NCBI GenBank assembly: GCA_003235365.1
Contig: QJWJ01000354.1
Location: 1 to 64,000 of the forward strand
Direction of reading: 5' to 3'
Source of the DNA: Deltaproteobacteria bacterium
GTDB taxonomy: Bacteria; Myxococcota_A; Polyangia; Polyangiales; Polyangiaceae
Length of the DNA: 64,000 bases
The position numbers were made by a program, and so were the translations under genes. The notes below the pieces were generated by a model that did no database searches, had not been told where the DNA came from, and was given only the letters and a program-made list of their open reading frames with translations. This document shows, in pieces, positions 9,201 through 17,160 of this stretch (position 1 is the stretch's first letter; every line of letters starts with the position of its first letter).

Positions 9201-10313
9201 ATGCCCACGAACGCTCAAAGCACCCACGCCGATTTCGGCCAAAGCATCTGGTACGACAACATTCGCCGCAAGGACCTCCAAGACGGCAGCTTCGCCGCGC
9301 TGGTGGCGCGTGGAGTGCGAGGCTGTACCAGCAATCCCGCGATCTTCAACAAGGCCATCGGTGGTTCGTCGGACTACGACGAGTCGCTCAAAGCGTTCGC
9401 CGTCGCTGGCGACGATGCTCCAACCATCTACAAGAAGCTCGCCGTCGCAGACATTCAGCAAGCGGCCGATCAACTGCGCCCCGTCTTCGACGAATCCAAG
9501 GGCGCCGACGGTCACGTGAGCATCGAAGTCGCGCCAGGCGCTGCGCACGACGTCCAAGCGACGGTCAGCGAAGCCCGTGAACTCGTCGCAGCCGTCGCTC
9601 GAGACAACCTGATGATCAAGGTGCCCGCAACCGAAGCCGGGCTCGAAGCCATCAAGGTGCTGACCTCCGAAGGGATCAGCGTCAACGTCACGTTGATCTT
9701 CTCCCGCCAACGCTACGTCGAGGTCGCCAAGGCGTACATCGACGGGCTGAAGCTCGCGGCCGCCGCAGGGCGCCCACTCGACCGCATCGCCTCCGTGGCG
9801 AGCTTCTTCGTCAGCCGAATCGACTCGACCGTCGATGCTTGGCTGGAGAAACAGGCGGCGAGCAAACCCCAATTGGCCGAACTCGCCGGGCGCATAGCGA
9901 TCGCGAACGCCAAGCTCGCCTATGCAGAGTTCGAAAAGCTGTTCGGCGGCGCTGACTTCCAGGAGCTGCGCGGCAAAGGCGCCCGGCCGCAACGGTTGCT
10001 CTGGGCATCGACCGGAACCAAGAACCCCAAGTACCCCGACACCCTGTACGTCGATGAACTGATCGGCAAAGAGACGGTCAACACCGTCCCGCCAGCGACG
10101 CTCGACGCTTTCCTCGACCACGGTCACCCGTCACCGGCACTCCATTCCGGGTGGGATCAGGCTGCAGCGAACCTCGCGGCGCTGAGCGCGGCCGGGCTCG
10201 ATCTGGAAAGCGTCTGTTCCGATCTGCTGCGTGATGGACTCAAAGCGTTCGTCGATGCGATGGACGAACTGGTCGCGTCGGTCGAAACGCGCCGCAAAGC
10301 CTTCGCCGCCTGA
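9201..10313 (+). CDS. tal: Transaldolase
   Basis: 370-residue transaldolase of the longer (mycobacterial/cyanobacterial) subfamily. It transfers a dihydroxyacetone unit between sugar phosphates in the non-oxidative pentose phosphate pathway in the cytoplasm. Motifs are IWYDNIRRKDL, GCTSNPAIFNKAI at the N-terminus, LMIKVPATEAGL carrying the Schiff-base Lys, and SVNVTLIFS. ATG at 9201 gives the full N-terminus; the upstream Shine-Dalgarno is weak. It is apparently monocistronic: no transketolase or G6PDH gene is adjacent, and a dispersed repeat copy follows the stop. Confidence 0.95.
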   Translation: MPTNAQSTHADFGQSIWYDNIRRKDLQDGSFAALVARGVRGCTSNPAIFNKAIGGSSDYDESLKAFAVAGDDAPTIYKKLAVADIQQAADQLRPVFDESKGADGHVSIEVAPGAAHDVQATVSEARELVAAVARDNLMIKVPATEAGLEAIKVLTSEGISVNVTLIFSRQRYVEVAKAYIDGLKLAAAAGRPLDRIASVASFFVSRIDSTVDAWLEKQAASKPQLAELAGRIAIANAKLAYAEFEKLFGGADFQELRGKGARPQRLLWASTGTKNPKYPDTLYVDELIGKETVNTVPPATLDAFLDHGHPSPALHSGWDQAAANLAALSAAGLDLESVCSDLLRDGLKAFVDAMDELVASVETRRKAFAA

Positions 10314-10688
10314 GCCCGAAGGGTGGAGGCCCCTCACCAGTGCCCGGATCGGAGCAGCAATCCGCTCGAGTGCTGCGACAAATCAAACACCCAGAGCGCC
10401 GAGCTGCGAGCAAATGACGCCGAAATGTGCCTCCTCACCCCCAGCCGAGGCGGATTTTCGGGGTCGCGCGCTGTCGGCGAACGACGGCAGTCTGGGCGCA
10501 ACGGGCTTTCGCAACGCGCGAGACGCGTTATCTAGACGGCTGTGTCTCGCGACGCATTGCCGCACCGCATCACACACAGTACGGCTCGGCGCGGGTCGGC
10601 AAACGGACAACCCATGCAGCAAAGATCGCAAGCGCGCTCGGCGAACACGGATCACGAGCGCTGCCGCGATCGGACCTTGGTGAGTGAC
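10314..10688. other. Intergenic region with diverged repeat copy
   Basis: 375 bases between transaldolase and the next lipoprotein gene. About a third is the diverged copy of the dispersed inverted-repeat element (10355-10482). The remainder must carry the promoter of the following gene; none is convincingly recognised. Confidence 0.4.
10355..10482 (+). repeat. Dispersed inverted-repeat element, copy C (diverged)
   Basis: Clearly related to copies A (15207-15360) and B (52293-52442). It shares the left block gcgacaaatcaa, then cagagcgccgagctgcgag, then a Pro/Ser-codon-like core and cggattttcgggg. It is diverged and has lost the terminal inverted repeats. It lies just downstream of tal. Confidence 0.7.
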
Positions 10689-11306
10689 ATGAAAAACCAG
10701 ACCACGATTGGACTCCTTCTTCTCGCGACCTTGGCCGGCGCGTGCAACTCGAAACCCGCGCCGTCCGAGACCGTCGGCGCTGAACCCCAAGCAGCAAAAC
10801 CCGAACAAGCTGCGGCGAAGGCGCAACCGGCGGTGGGCGCGGGGTACGAGCTCGATCGCCCCGAGGCCCCCAAGCAGGCAGAACCATCTGCAGCAGCCCC
10901 AGTCGAAAAGGCCGCGGCCAAACCCGTACACGCCAGCGCCAACCAAGGTCCGGCGGCGACAGGTGAAGGCTTCAGCGTCCACATGCAAGCCGCCAGCAGC
11001 TACGTCGCAGGCAAACCCAGCCAAGCCGAGGTCGTACTGAGCGCGCAAGCGCCGTTTCACTGCAACGAGAAGTACCCGTACAAGCTGGCGCTCGAGGCAA
11101 GCCCCGGGATCAGCTACCCGGAGCAAACGGTTCGCGGCATGTCCATCGGGCAGCAAACGTCGACCATGGCGGTGCCTTTCACGGCGAGCAGTCCCGGCAA
11201 GCACACGCTCTCGGGGCAACTGTCCTTCTCCGTGTGTACGGACGACAAGTGCCTCGTCGAAAAGCAGAAGGTGTCGGTGACCATCGACGTCAAGGGCGCC
11301 AGCTAA
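10689..11306 (+). CDS. Lipoprotein with DsbD-alpha-like C-terminal domain
   Basis: 205-residue predicted lipoprotein: MKNQTTIGLLLLATLAGAC has a positive n-region, a hydrophobic core and a lipobox ending at Cys19. An Ala/Pro/Lys-rich spacer (20-95) leads to a compact C-terminal domain with a beta-rich look and the pair CTDDKC near 182-187, plus another Cys in PFHCNEKY. The CxxxxC followed by a VSVTIDV strand resembles the N-terminal immunoglobulin-like domain of the thiol reductase DsbD; that is a motif-level resemblance only. A GTG nine nt upstream is an alternative start. It ends 4 nt before hisIE, so the two are probably one transcript, an odd pairing with no obvious metabolic link. Confidence 0.75.
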   Translation: MKNQTTIGLLLLATLAGACNSKPAPSETVGAEPQAAKPEQAAAKAQPAVGAGYELDRPEAPKQAEPSAAAPVEKAAAKPVHASANQGPAATGEGFSVHMQAASSYVAGKPSQAEVVLSAQAPFHCNEKYPYKLALEASPGISYPEQTVRGMSIGQQTSTMAVPFTASSPGKHTLSGQLSFSVCTDDKCLVEKQKVSVTIDVKGAS

Positions 11307-11310
11307 CGCA

Positions 11311-11976
11311 ATGGATCTCAAGTTCGACGACAAGGGGCTGATCACCGCCATCGCCCAGGACGAGATCACCGGGGACGTTCGCATGGTGGCGTGGATGAAC
11401 GCCGAAGCGCTGAAAGTGACGCTGGAGACAGGAAGAGCGACGTTTTTCAGCCGCTCGCGGGGACGACTGTGGACGAAAGGTGAAACCAGTGGTCACTTCT
11501 TGCGCGTACGCGCGGTGCACGCCGACTGCGACGGCGACACGCTCCTACTTCAAGTGAACGCCGAAGGGCCCTCCTGCCACACAGGTCGGCCCACCTGTTT
11601 CTTCCGCTCGCTCGACGCGGAGGGCCGCGCAACGGACGCCCCCCTGCCCCCGGCGAACTTCCTGTCCTTCCTCGAGCAAGAAATCGAGCAGCGTCGCAGC
11701 TCGACTGGCACCAAGAGCTACACCAAAGCCCTGCTCGACGGGGGCGCATCGAAGATCGGTGAGAAGGTGTTGGAGGAAGCCGGCGAATTCGCACGAGCGA
11801 TTGCGGGTGAGACGAACGAGCGTGTGGCGAGTGAAGCCGCGGACGTTCTCTACCACCTACTAGTCGGGCTTCGGTTGCGTGGTGTGAGTCTGCAGGAGGT
11901 ACTTTCAACACTGCACCGACGCTCCGGTGTGAGCGGCCTAGTGGAGAAAGCGAGCCGCAGCGTATCGACGGATTGA
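11311..11976 (+). CDS. hisIE: Phosphoribosyl-AMP cyclohydrolase / phosphoribosyl-ATP pyrophosphatase
   Basis: 221-residue bifunctional enzyme for steps 2 and 3 of histidine biosynthesis. The N-terminal HisI domain (1-110) has DVRMVAWMNAEAL, FFSRSRGRLWTKGETSGH, the Zn/Mg ligand cluster HADCDGD and GPSCHTG. The C-terminal HisE domain (about 120-221) has the helical MazG-like KIGEKVLEEAGEFARA and EAADVLYHLLVGL with the expected acidic metal ligands. Start ATG 11311. It lies outside any his operon, directly after an unrelated lipoprotein gene, so the histidine pathway is apparently scattered in this genome. Confidence 0.95.
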   Translation: MDLKFDDKGLITAIAQDEITGDVRMVAWMNAEALKVTLETGRATFFSRSRGRLWTKGETSGHFLRVRAVHADCDGDTLLLQVNAEGPSCHTGRPTCFFRSLDAEGRATDAPLPPANFLSFLEQEIEQRRSSTGTKSYTKALLDGGASKIGEKVLEEAGEFARAIAGETNERVASEAADVLYHLLVGLRLRGVSLQEVLSTLHRRSGVSGLVEKASRSVSTD

Positions 11977-12030
11977 AACGCGCGCACTTACCGAACCGCG
12001 CCGTCACGGCAGAAATCGGACATTGAGCGT

Positions 12031-12059
12031 TTGACCGGACCCCGTTCGGCCAATAAATC
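12031..12059 (+). promoter_or_regulatory. Candidate sigma-70 promoter for the FrzS-like gene
   Basis: TTGACC at 12031-12036, a 17-nt spacer, and TAAATC at 12054-12059. This is the best-looking vegetative promoter in the region, and would start transcription about 35 nt before the ATG at 12102. Sequence match only. Confidence 0.5.
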
Positions 12060-12101
12060 CAATGTTACCGCGAGTCTCATCGACCAAGCGTGCCGTGACG
12101 C

Positions 12102-13742
12102 ATGACCGACATTCTGATTTTCGAAAGTGATCTCGACTTCGCTGAAGCCCTGCGGGGAGAGCTAGGTCGCAAGGGTTGTTCCGTTACCGTCGTGACCGAC
12201 GCAACGGAGGGGCTCCAACAAGCCGCATCAGCGCCGCCGGATCTAATCCTGCTCTGCACTGAACTGCCGCGGATGAACGGCTTCTCCGTCTGCAACAGAC
12301 TGAAGCGCAACCCGGACCTGCAAGACGTTCCGGTGATCATCATGAGCGCGAACGCCTCCGAAGAGACGTTTCAGCAACATCGCAACCTCACCAAGAAGCG
12401 CGCGCAAGACTACGTTCACAAGCCGATCGGAGTCGACGAGCTGATCGAACGCGTCGGCAACTTGATCTCGCTCAACGGCAAGGCAGCGGCAGCCCCCCCT
12501 GCCGAAGCCCCGGCAGAACCGCTGGAAGAGCTCGACCTCGAAGACATGGAAGAGGTCGAAGAGGCGACGGATGCCCTGGGCAATCTTCGTCCCAGCGAGT
12601 TCAACTTCGACGCCGCATTGACGGGCGGCTCAGCGCCCCCCGCCGCCGCAGCGCCAACGAACGGCGTCAGCGTGCATCCGCCGAGTGTCGCGCCAGCCCG
12701 CTCCACACCACCGCCAAAGCCGGCCTCCGCCGCTCCCGCGGCACCTGCCCCGGAGGTTCCAGCCAGCGCCCCCCCGGCGCGGGACAGTGCACCGCCTTCG
12801 GCACGCAGCTCGCGGGCACCGCGCCGCAGTGCGGGTCATTCGAACATTCCGTCGGTGCCAGCACCGGCGCGAACGCCGTCGCTCTCCGAACCGGCCGTCG
12901 AAGGCGAGATCTCTGCGGAGCGCATCGCCGACCTCGAACGCAACTTGGCTGATTCGCGCTCCAAACTCGAAGCGCTCTACCAAGAACTGGAAGAGACCCG
13001 CGCCAGAGAGGCGACCAACACGACCAAGGCTCGTGAGATCCTCGATCTGCGCGAAGCGCTGAACAACAAAGAGAAAGAAGCGCTGGATCTGCGCGATCAG
13101 TTGACCCGTCGCGACAAGGAGTTGCTCGCGTCGAAGGACTCCGCACTCGAATTGGACCGTCGGGTGGCGGAAACCACCGAGCGGTTCGTCGAGCAAGAGA
13201 AGAAGACCCACGCCGCGGAACGCGCCCAGGCCGCAGCCACGCAGGACAAAGAGCAGGCCAACAAGCGAGCCGACAGCTACAGGCGCAAGCTCGAGAAGAC
13301 GATTGAAGAGACCAATCAGCAGATCGAGGCGCGAGACAAGAGCATCGTCGAGCACAAGCAGCGCATTGCCGACCTACAGGCTGATTTGGGTGACGCGGAA
13401 AAGGAGCTCGCTAGCCTCGAAGAACAGCTGGACACGACCAAAGGTCAACTGAGCAACACCAAAGCGCAGCTCGACGCGCGCACCAACGAGCTCAACCACA
13501 CGACCAAGCAACTCAACGACACGACCAATCGGCTCAACGACACGACCAATCAGTTGAACGGGACGACCGAGAAGCTGAACCAAGCCAACGCGCAGTTGGC
13601 GGACACCTCAGCCCGCTTGGCGAACACCGAAGAGCAGTTGCGCCAGGCCCAGGCGACGTTGGCAAAACACGCAGAGACGCATGCCAAGTTGCAGAGCCTG
13701 CTCGGGGATGCCGCGAGCCAAGTCAGTTCCATGACGAACTGA
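12102..13742 (+). CDS. FrzS/AglZ-type pseudo-receiver and coiled-coil protein
   Basis: 546 residues. Residues 1-125 are a CheY-like receiver fold, but its active site is degenerate: the acidic pair is Glu8-Ser9 and the phospho-acceptor position is Cys52 (PDLILLCTELPRMNG), while the Lys in YVHKP is kept. The tail of the domain (FQQHRNLTKKRAQDYVHKP) closely resembles FrzS of Myxococcus, whose receiver is also atypical. A Pro/Ala linker (126-265) leads to a long coiled coil (about 270-546) with heptads and a run of LNDTTN(R/Q) repeats. In myxobacteria such proteins are polarity/motility scaffolds. FrzS is about this length and AglZ much longer. No frz gene is adjacent, so motility function is inferred. 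Confidence 0.85.
   Translation: MTDILIFESDLDFAEALRGELGRKGCSVTVVTDATEGLQQAASAPPDLILLCTELPRMNGFSVCNRLKRNPDLQDVPVIIMSANASEETFQQHRNLTKKRAQDYVHKPIGVDELIERVGNLISLNGKAAAAPPAEAPAEPLEELDLEDMEEVEEATDALGNLRPSEFNFDAALTGGSAPPAAAAPTNGVSVHPPSVAPARSTPPPKPASAAPAAPAPEVPASAPPARDSAPPSARSSRAPRRSAGHSNIPSVPAPARTPSLSEPAVEGEISAERIADLERNLADSRSKLEALYQELEETRAREATNTTKAREILDLREALNNKEKEALDLRDQLTRRDKELLASKDSALELDRRVAETTERFVEQEKKTHAAERAQAAATQDKEQANKRADSYRRKLEKTIEETNQQIEARDKSIVEHKQRIADLQADLGDAEKELASLEEQLDTTKGQLSNTKAQLDARTNELNHTTKQLNDTTNRLNDTTNQLNGTTEKLNQANAQLADTSARLANTEEQLRQAQATLAKHAETHAKLQSLLGDAASQVSSMTN
13480..13640 (+). repeat. Degenerate 21-bp tandem repeat in coiled coil
   Basis: About seven degenerate 21-nt units encode heptads of the form xLNDTTN. 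The central copies (ctcaacgacacgaccaatcg and its neighbours) are almost identical at DNA level. The period equals one coiled-coil heptad, so expansion or contraction changes coil length without breaking register. Confidence 0.75.
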
Positions 13743-13831
13743 ATGAGCGTTCGCTGCGCTCGCCCAGATGGTACCGCGGCAGGAGCCAACCGATCGATTT
13801 CGGCCTTCCCAAGCGCCGGTGCTTCGTGGAG

Positions 13832-14659
13832 TCAGTGACCGATTTCGGTGAGCCACGCGGTCAACAGCTCGACGAAGCGTTCGCGCGCATCCGCAGCAGT
13901 TTGCTGCACTTCCTCGTGAGTGAGTGGCGTCGTGGAGATCCCCGCGGCAAGGTTGGTGACGCAGCTCATCGCCGCCACGCGTACTCCCAACTGACGCAAG
14001 GCCAACACTTCGAGCACCGTGCTCATACCCACGGCGCTCGCCCCCAACGCGGCGAGCATGCGGATCTCGGCAGGGGTCTCGTAGTTGGGTCCGAGTAACC
14101 CCGCGTAGACACCTTCGTCCAGCGCGATGCCTTTGGCAGCAGCGGCGCGGCGAGCGGCAGCACACAGCTGCAAGTCGTAGGCGTGGGTCATGTCGATGAA
14201 GCGCTCGCGACCCGCCTGCACAGGGCCAATCAGCGGATTGCGCCCAGTGAGGTTGAGATGGTCGGTGATGAGCATCAATGCCCCGGGACGTAACTTCGGA
14301 TCGATGCCGCCCGCGGCATTGGTCAGAATCACCGCTTCGCAACCGAGCTCAGCCAGCAGGCACGCGCCAAACACGACGGATGAGTCAGGGTGCCCCTCGT
14401 AGGCGTGAGCTCTGCCCTGTAAGCACGCAACTCGTTGACCGCCGACTTCCCCCACGTGTAGCACCCCGGCGTGACCAGCAACCCCCGACGTGGGCATGGA
14501 AGGGATCTGCGAATACGGCAGTCGTACCGCTGAGCTCAATTGGTCGGCAAAGTCGCCGAGCCCCGACCCCAGCACCAGTCCGATGCGCGGCGGTACGGGG
14601 GCGGCCTGGCCAACGGCCACCGCGGCGGCCGCAACCGCACTCGGTTCAGGCAGCGGCAT
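13832..14659 (-). CDS. punA: Purine nucleoside phosphorylase, trimeric type
   Basis: 275-residue NP-I family phosphorylase that splits purine nucleosides (inosine/guanosine type) with phosphate to base and ribose-1-phosphate in the cytoplasm. Family motifs are LVLGSGLGDFAD (phosphate loop), LQGRAHAYEGHP, LTNAAGGIDPKLRPGALMLITDHLNLTG, GLLGPNYETPAEIRML and GMSTVLEVLALRQLGVRVAAMSCVTNLAAGI, which ends with the base-binding Asn. The protein is full length. It is divergent from the small basic protein gene at 14785 and convergent with the FrzS-like gene. No deoxyribose or pentose salvage genes are adjacent. Confidence 0.93.
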   Translation of the reverse strand: MPLPEPSAVAAAAVAVGQAAPVPPRIGLVLGSGLGDFADQLSSAVRLPYSQIPSMPTSGVAGHAGVLHVGEVGGQRVACLQGRAHAYEGHPDSSVVFGACLLAELGCEAVILTNAAGGIDPKLRPGALMLITDHLNLTGRNPLIGPVQAGRERFIDMTHAYDLQLCAAARRAAAAKGIALDEGVYAGLLGPNYETPAEIRMLAALGASAVGMSTVLEVLALRQLGVRVAAMSCVTNLAAGISTTPLTHEEVQQTAADARERFVELLTAWLTEIGH

Positions 14660-14784
14660 CCAGACCTCTCCGCAACGCTTGGCCCGGCGGCTGCCGATTG
14701 AGGGATGCCTCAGAACCGGAGCGTGCTAGGGTCCCGCGACTTGAGCGCCCGAGGGCGCGCCAACACGAGGTATCATCTGCAGTC

Positions 14785-15114
14785 ATGGCAAGCAAATTCG
14801 CGGAATTCCTGAAAGAAAACAAGATCGACGAGCGGCGCGTGCTGATCAGCTCTCGCAAGCTCGAGACCCTGCGCCCCGAAGACCGTCGGCTGCGCGCCGC
14901 GCGTGCCAAGAAGGGTGACGAGAAAAAGGAAGAGAGCGCCGAGGCTCCGGCGAAGCCCCGCAGCGGACGCCCCGTGACGCCCCGGTTGCTCGCAGCAGCA
15001 GCAGGCGGTGACAAGAAGATCTCCGGTCCGGCGAAAACCCGCTTGCTACGTGCAGTCAACCGCATCCTCGAACAGCGCAAGAAGGACGCTGTCGACCTGC
15101 GCGCACTGTTCTGA
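14785..15114 (+). CDS. Small basic conserved-looking protein
   Basis: 109 residues, rich in Lys, Arg and Ala, with no signal peptide or membrane segment. It starts at the ATG 14785 with MASKFAEFLKENKI; a helical N-terminal part, a charged low-complexity middle (KKGDEKKEESAEAPAKP) and a helical C-terminal part (TRLLRAVNRILEQRKK) follow. The make-up suggests a nucleic-acid- or ribosome-associated protein, but I recognise no family. The clear codon bias and a single clean start after a 125-nt divergent region support it as a real gene. Confidence 0.65.
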   Translation: MASKFAEFLKENKIDERRVLISSRKLETLRPEDRRLRAARAKKGDEKKEESAEAPAKPRSGRPVTPRLLAAAAGGDKKISGPAKTRLLRAVNRILEQRKKDAVDLRALF

Positions 15115-15206
15115 TCACGAGTCGGCCCGCTCGGCGTGGGGTGGCGTGCCACCCCGCTCGGGCGGACCTGACGTCGTCAGGGGGAAAAACAGGGGGGCCT
15201 GGGGCA

Positions 15207-15360
15207 GCAATCATGTTGATTGCCGCGACAAATCAACAGCCTAGAGCACCGAGCCGCGAGCAAGAGTGCCCGAACGTGGCCCCGAAAAACGCCCTCATCC
15301 CCCGCTGGGGCGATTGTTCGGGGCATTTCCGTGCACGGGCAAGCTGAGATCGGTGCTCTA
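15207..15360 (+). repeat. Dispersed inverted-repeat element, copy A
   Basis: About 154 bp. The left flank has a small palindrome (gcaatcatgttgattgc) and gcgacaaatcaac. The body is bounded by perfect 11-bp terminal inverted repeats, TAGAGCACCGA at 15242-15252 and TCGGTGCTCTA at 15350-15360. The core AGTGCCCGAACGTGGCCCCG folds back imperfectly on TTCGGGGCATTTCCGTGCAC. It lies between the small basic protein gene and the end of the next lipoprotein gene. Near-identical to copy B in the opposite orientation. Confidence 0.85.
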
Positions 15361-15364
15361 AGCG

Positions 15365-15751
15365 TCACTCGATGCGGCGCAGCAGCATCGCGCGCCCTTC
15401 CCCGATGTCCCAACGCAGCGTGTTCGGACGCACGAACCCAAAGTGAGCCATGTCGACCTGACCGTTGTCGCGTCGCAGCGCAATCATCACCCCGTCGTCC
15501 TGCTTGTCCACGACCTCGTACGGGGCAGTGCGTGGTAGCTCCGTGGGGATGGTCACGGTGACGTAATTGCCCGTGAACTCGAAACTCATGCCGCGTGCCC
15601 ATCCCGTGGCGCTGGCCAGGTAGCGCGCGTCGACGTTGAGCAGCGAATCGCCAAGCCAGCGCCCTTGCAGGGCCTTGCTCGCGGGATCACCACAACCAAG
15701 GCTAAGTAAGCCAAGCAGAATCCAACACTTCGAAGTGAGGAACTTCGACAT
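15365..15751 (-). CDS. Small lipoprotein, unknown function
   Basis: 128-residue predicted lipoprotein: MSKFLTSKCWILLGLLSLGC has a Lys-containing n-region, a hydrophobic core and the lipobox LSLGC (Cys20). The mature part (about 108 residues) looks beta-rich, with YLASATGWARGMSFEFTGNYVTVTIP and GFVRPNTLRWDIGEGRAMLLRRIE, like a small lipocalin- or barrel-type fold. I recognise no family. Its stop codon lies 4 bp beyond the right end of dispersed repeat copy A. Confidence 0.75.
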   Translation of the reverse strand: MSKFLTSKCWILLGLLSLGCGDPASKALQGRWLGDSLLNVDARYLASATGWARGMSFEFTGNYVTVTIPTELPRTAPYEVVDKQDDGVMIALRRDNGQVDMAHFGFVRPNTLRWDIGEGRAMLLRRIE

Positions 15752-15831
15752 GGTCCCATCGTGCTACATGCACCTACATTCGGGCAACTTTGCGTATCAC
15801 GCGGGCCGGAACCCCAAGGCAGCCCGGTCCG

Positions 15832-16794
15832 TCACTGGCAACAGCGCACGCCCAGGCTGTAGTCGAAGTAGGCGCGCGGGTGCGCGCTGATCCGCGACAA
15901 ACATCCCTCACGGGTGTTGCGCGCGTAGAAACCTCCGAGGAAGACGCCCTCTTCATCGTCAATCCACTCGTCGAGGTTCCCGACCATATCGAAGACGGCA
16001 TCGTCACCCCAGCGACTCGCGCAACGAGTATTGCTCCCAGTGGTGTGCAGCAGTGGGCCACCCTGATAGGCGAACTGGTTCAAGCGCGGGTCGAGGTGCC
16101 CCTTCGATGCACTGCCGTGCAAGATGGCAGCCGGGTGTTTGCCGTTGAACACGTTGCAGACTCCCTGTTCGTACACCTCGCCGTAGGGGTACTTGCGGTC
16201 GAGCTCACCGCGACAAGCCGTGACCCATTCCTCCTCCGTACACAGTCGTTTGCCAGCGTTGGCGCAAGCTCGTTCGGCGACGACGCCACTGACGTAGCCG
16301 CTCGGAGTGACCCCCCGCTCGACCGTCGCCTTGGCTTCGAACGACCCGGTCAACTGAAACTCGGGCGGCTCCGGAATCGGCAAGATCCGATACTCGGCAG
16401 GTCCCATGTTCTCCCGTTCCCGCTGCCACGTCTTGTACGCCGACCGTGTGTGATAGAACGTCGGCGGGTAGTACGGCGACAGCGACTGCCCGGTCTTGGT
16501 TTCGACGAGACTCGCCTCGAAACGATCGATACAAAAGCGACCACCGATGCTCACCATCTCGGAGGGGCACGTGCCCGACGTCACTCCCCGCACCGGCGGC
16601 GAGCCGGAAGCGACCACGGCGGCAGCGTCAGGGACGTAGAGCGTGACCGGCGGTGGTGCGGGCGGCAGATGTCGTACGGGCTTGGGCGGCGCCTCTTCCT
16701 CCGCCGCCGGCTCGCACTTGCAGCCAGACACCGAGACGGCGCAAGCCAACGCTACCGGCGCGGCGAACCGCGCGAGCCTTCGTTGGCTCCGCAC
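15832..16794 (-). CDS. SUMF1/FGE-sulfatase-domain lipoprotein
   Basis: 320 residues with a signal and lipobox (AVSVSGCKC, Cys25), a Pro-rich spacer, then a formylglycine-generating-enzyme (SUMF1)-type domain from about 75 to the end: MVSIGGRFCIDRFEAS, ANAGKRLCTEEEWVTACRG, YPYGEVYEQGVCNVFN, DMVGNLDEWIDDEEGVFLGGFY and a C-terminal RISAHPRAYFDYSLGVRCCQ. Most bacterial proteins of this fold are C-type-lectin-like and not sulfatase activators. Several Cys pairs suggest disulphides. The GTG start at 16794 is 3 nt after the infA stop, so the two genes are probably co-transcribed. Confidence 0.85.
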   Translation of the reverse strand: MRSQRRLARFAAPVALACAVSVSGCKCEPAAEEEAPPKPVRHLPPAPPPVTLYVPDAAAVVASGSPPVRGVTSGTCPSEMVSIGGRFCIDRFEASLVETKTGQSLSPYYPPTFYHTRSAYKTWQRERENMGPAEYRILPIPEPPEFQLTGSFEAKATVERGVTPSGYVSGVVAERACANAGKRLCTEEEWVTACRGELDRKYPYGEVYEQGVCNVFNGKHPAAILHGSASKGHLDPRLNQFAYQGGPLLHTTGSNTRCASRWGDDAVFDMVGNLDEWIDDEEGVFLGGFYARNTREGCLSRISAHPRAYFDYSLGVRCCQ

Positions 16795-16797
16795 TTC

Positions 16798-17022
16798 TCA
16801 GGATCGCCCGCGGTAAACGATCAAGCCGTGCGTCAAGTCGTAGGGCGATACCGCAACCCGGACACGGTCGCCGGGAAGCACACGAATGTGGTGGCGCCGC
16901 ATTCGCCCGGACAATTGAGCCCGGACGACCGCGCCCCCTTGATCCACCTTGATCGTGTATTGGCCCCCACCCAGCGCATCCTGAATGACGCCCTCCAACT
17001 CTAAAAGGTCACCCTTCGTCAT
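16798..17022 (-). CDS. infA: Translation initiation factor IF-1
   Basis: 74-residue OB-fold (S1-type) protein matching IF-1 in length and pattern: MTKGDLLELEGVIQDALGGGQYTIKV, GAVVRAQLSGRMRRHHIRVLPGDRVRVAVSPYDLTHGLIVYR. IF-1 binds the ribosomal A site during initiation. It differs from the usual consensus in parts: the normal GKMRKNYIRI is GRMRRHHIRV and the C-terminal RGRITYR is HGLIVYR. It stands outside any ribosomal-protein operon and is followed at once by a lipoprotein gene. It may be a second, divergent infA copy. Confidence 0.85.
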   Translation of the reverse strand: MTKGDLLELEGVIQDALGGGQYTIKVDQGGAVVRAQLSGRMRRHHIRVLPGDRVRVAVSPYDLTHGLIVYRGRS

Positions 17023-17160
17023 ACACCGCTACTCGACAAGAAAGCTGAACGGCGCAAACCGTCGCACAGGACCCGCCCAATCGCAATAGGCTCGCACATC
17101 GGCCCTACGCCCCAGGGGGTTTGGGACGTTTCTGCACGGACTCGGCACAAAACCCCAACG

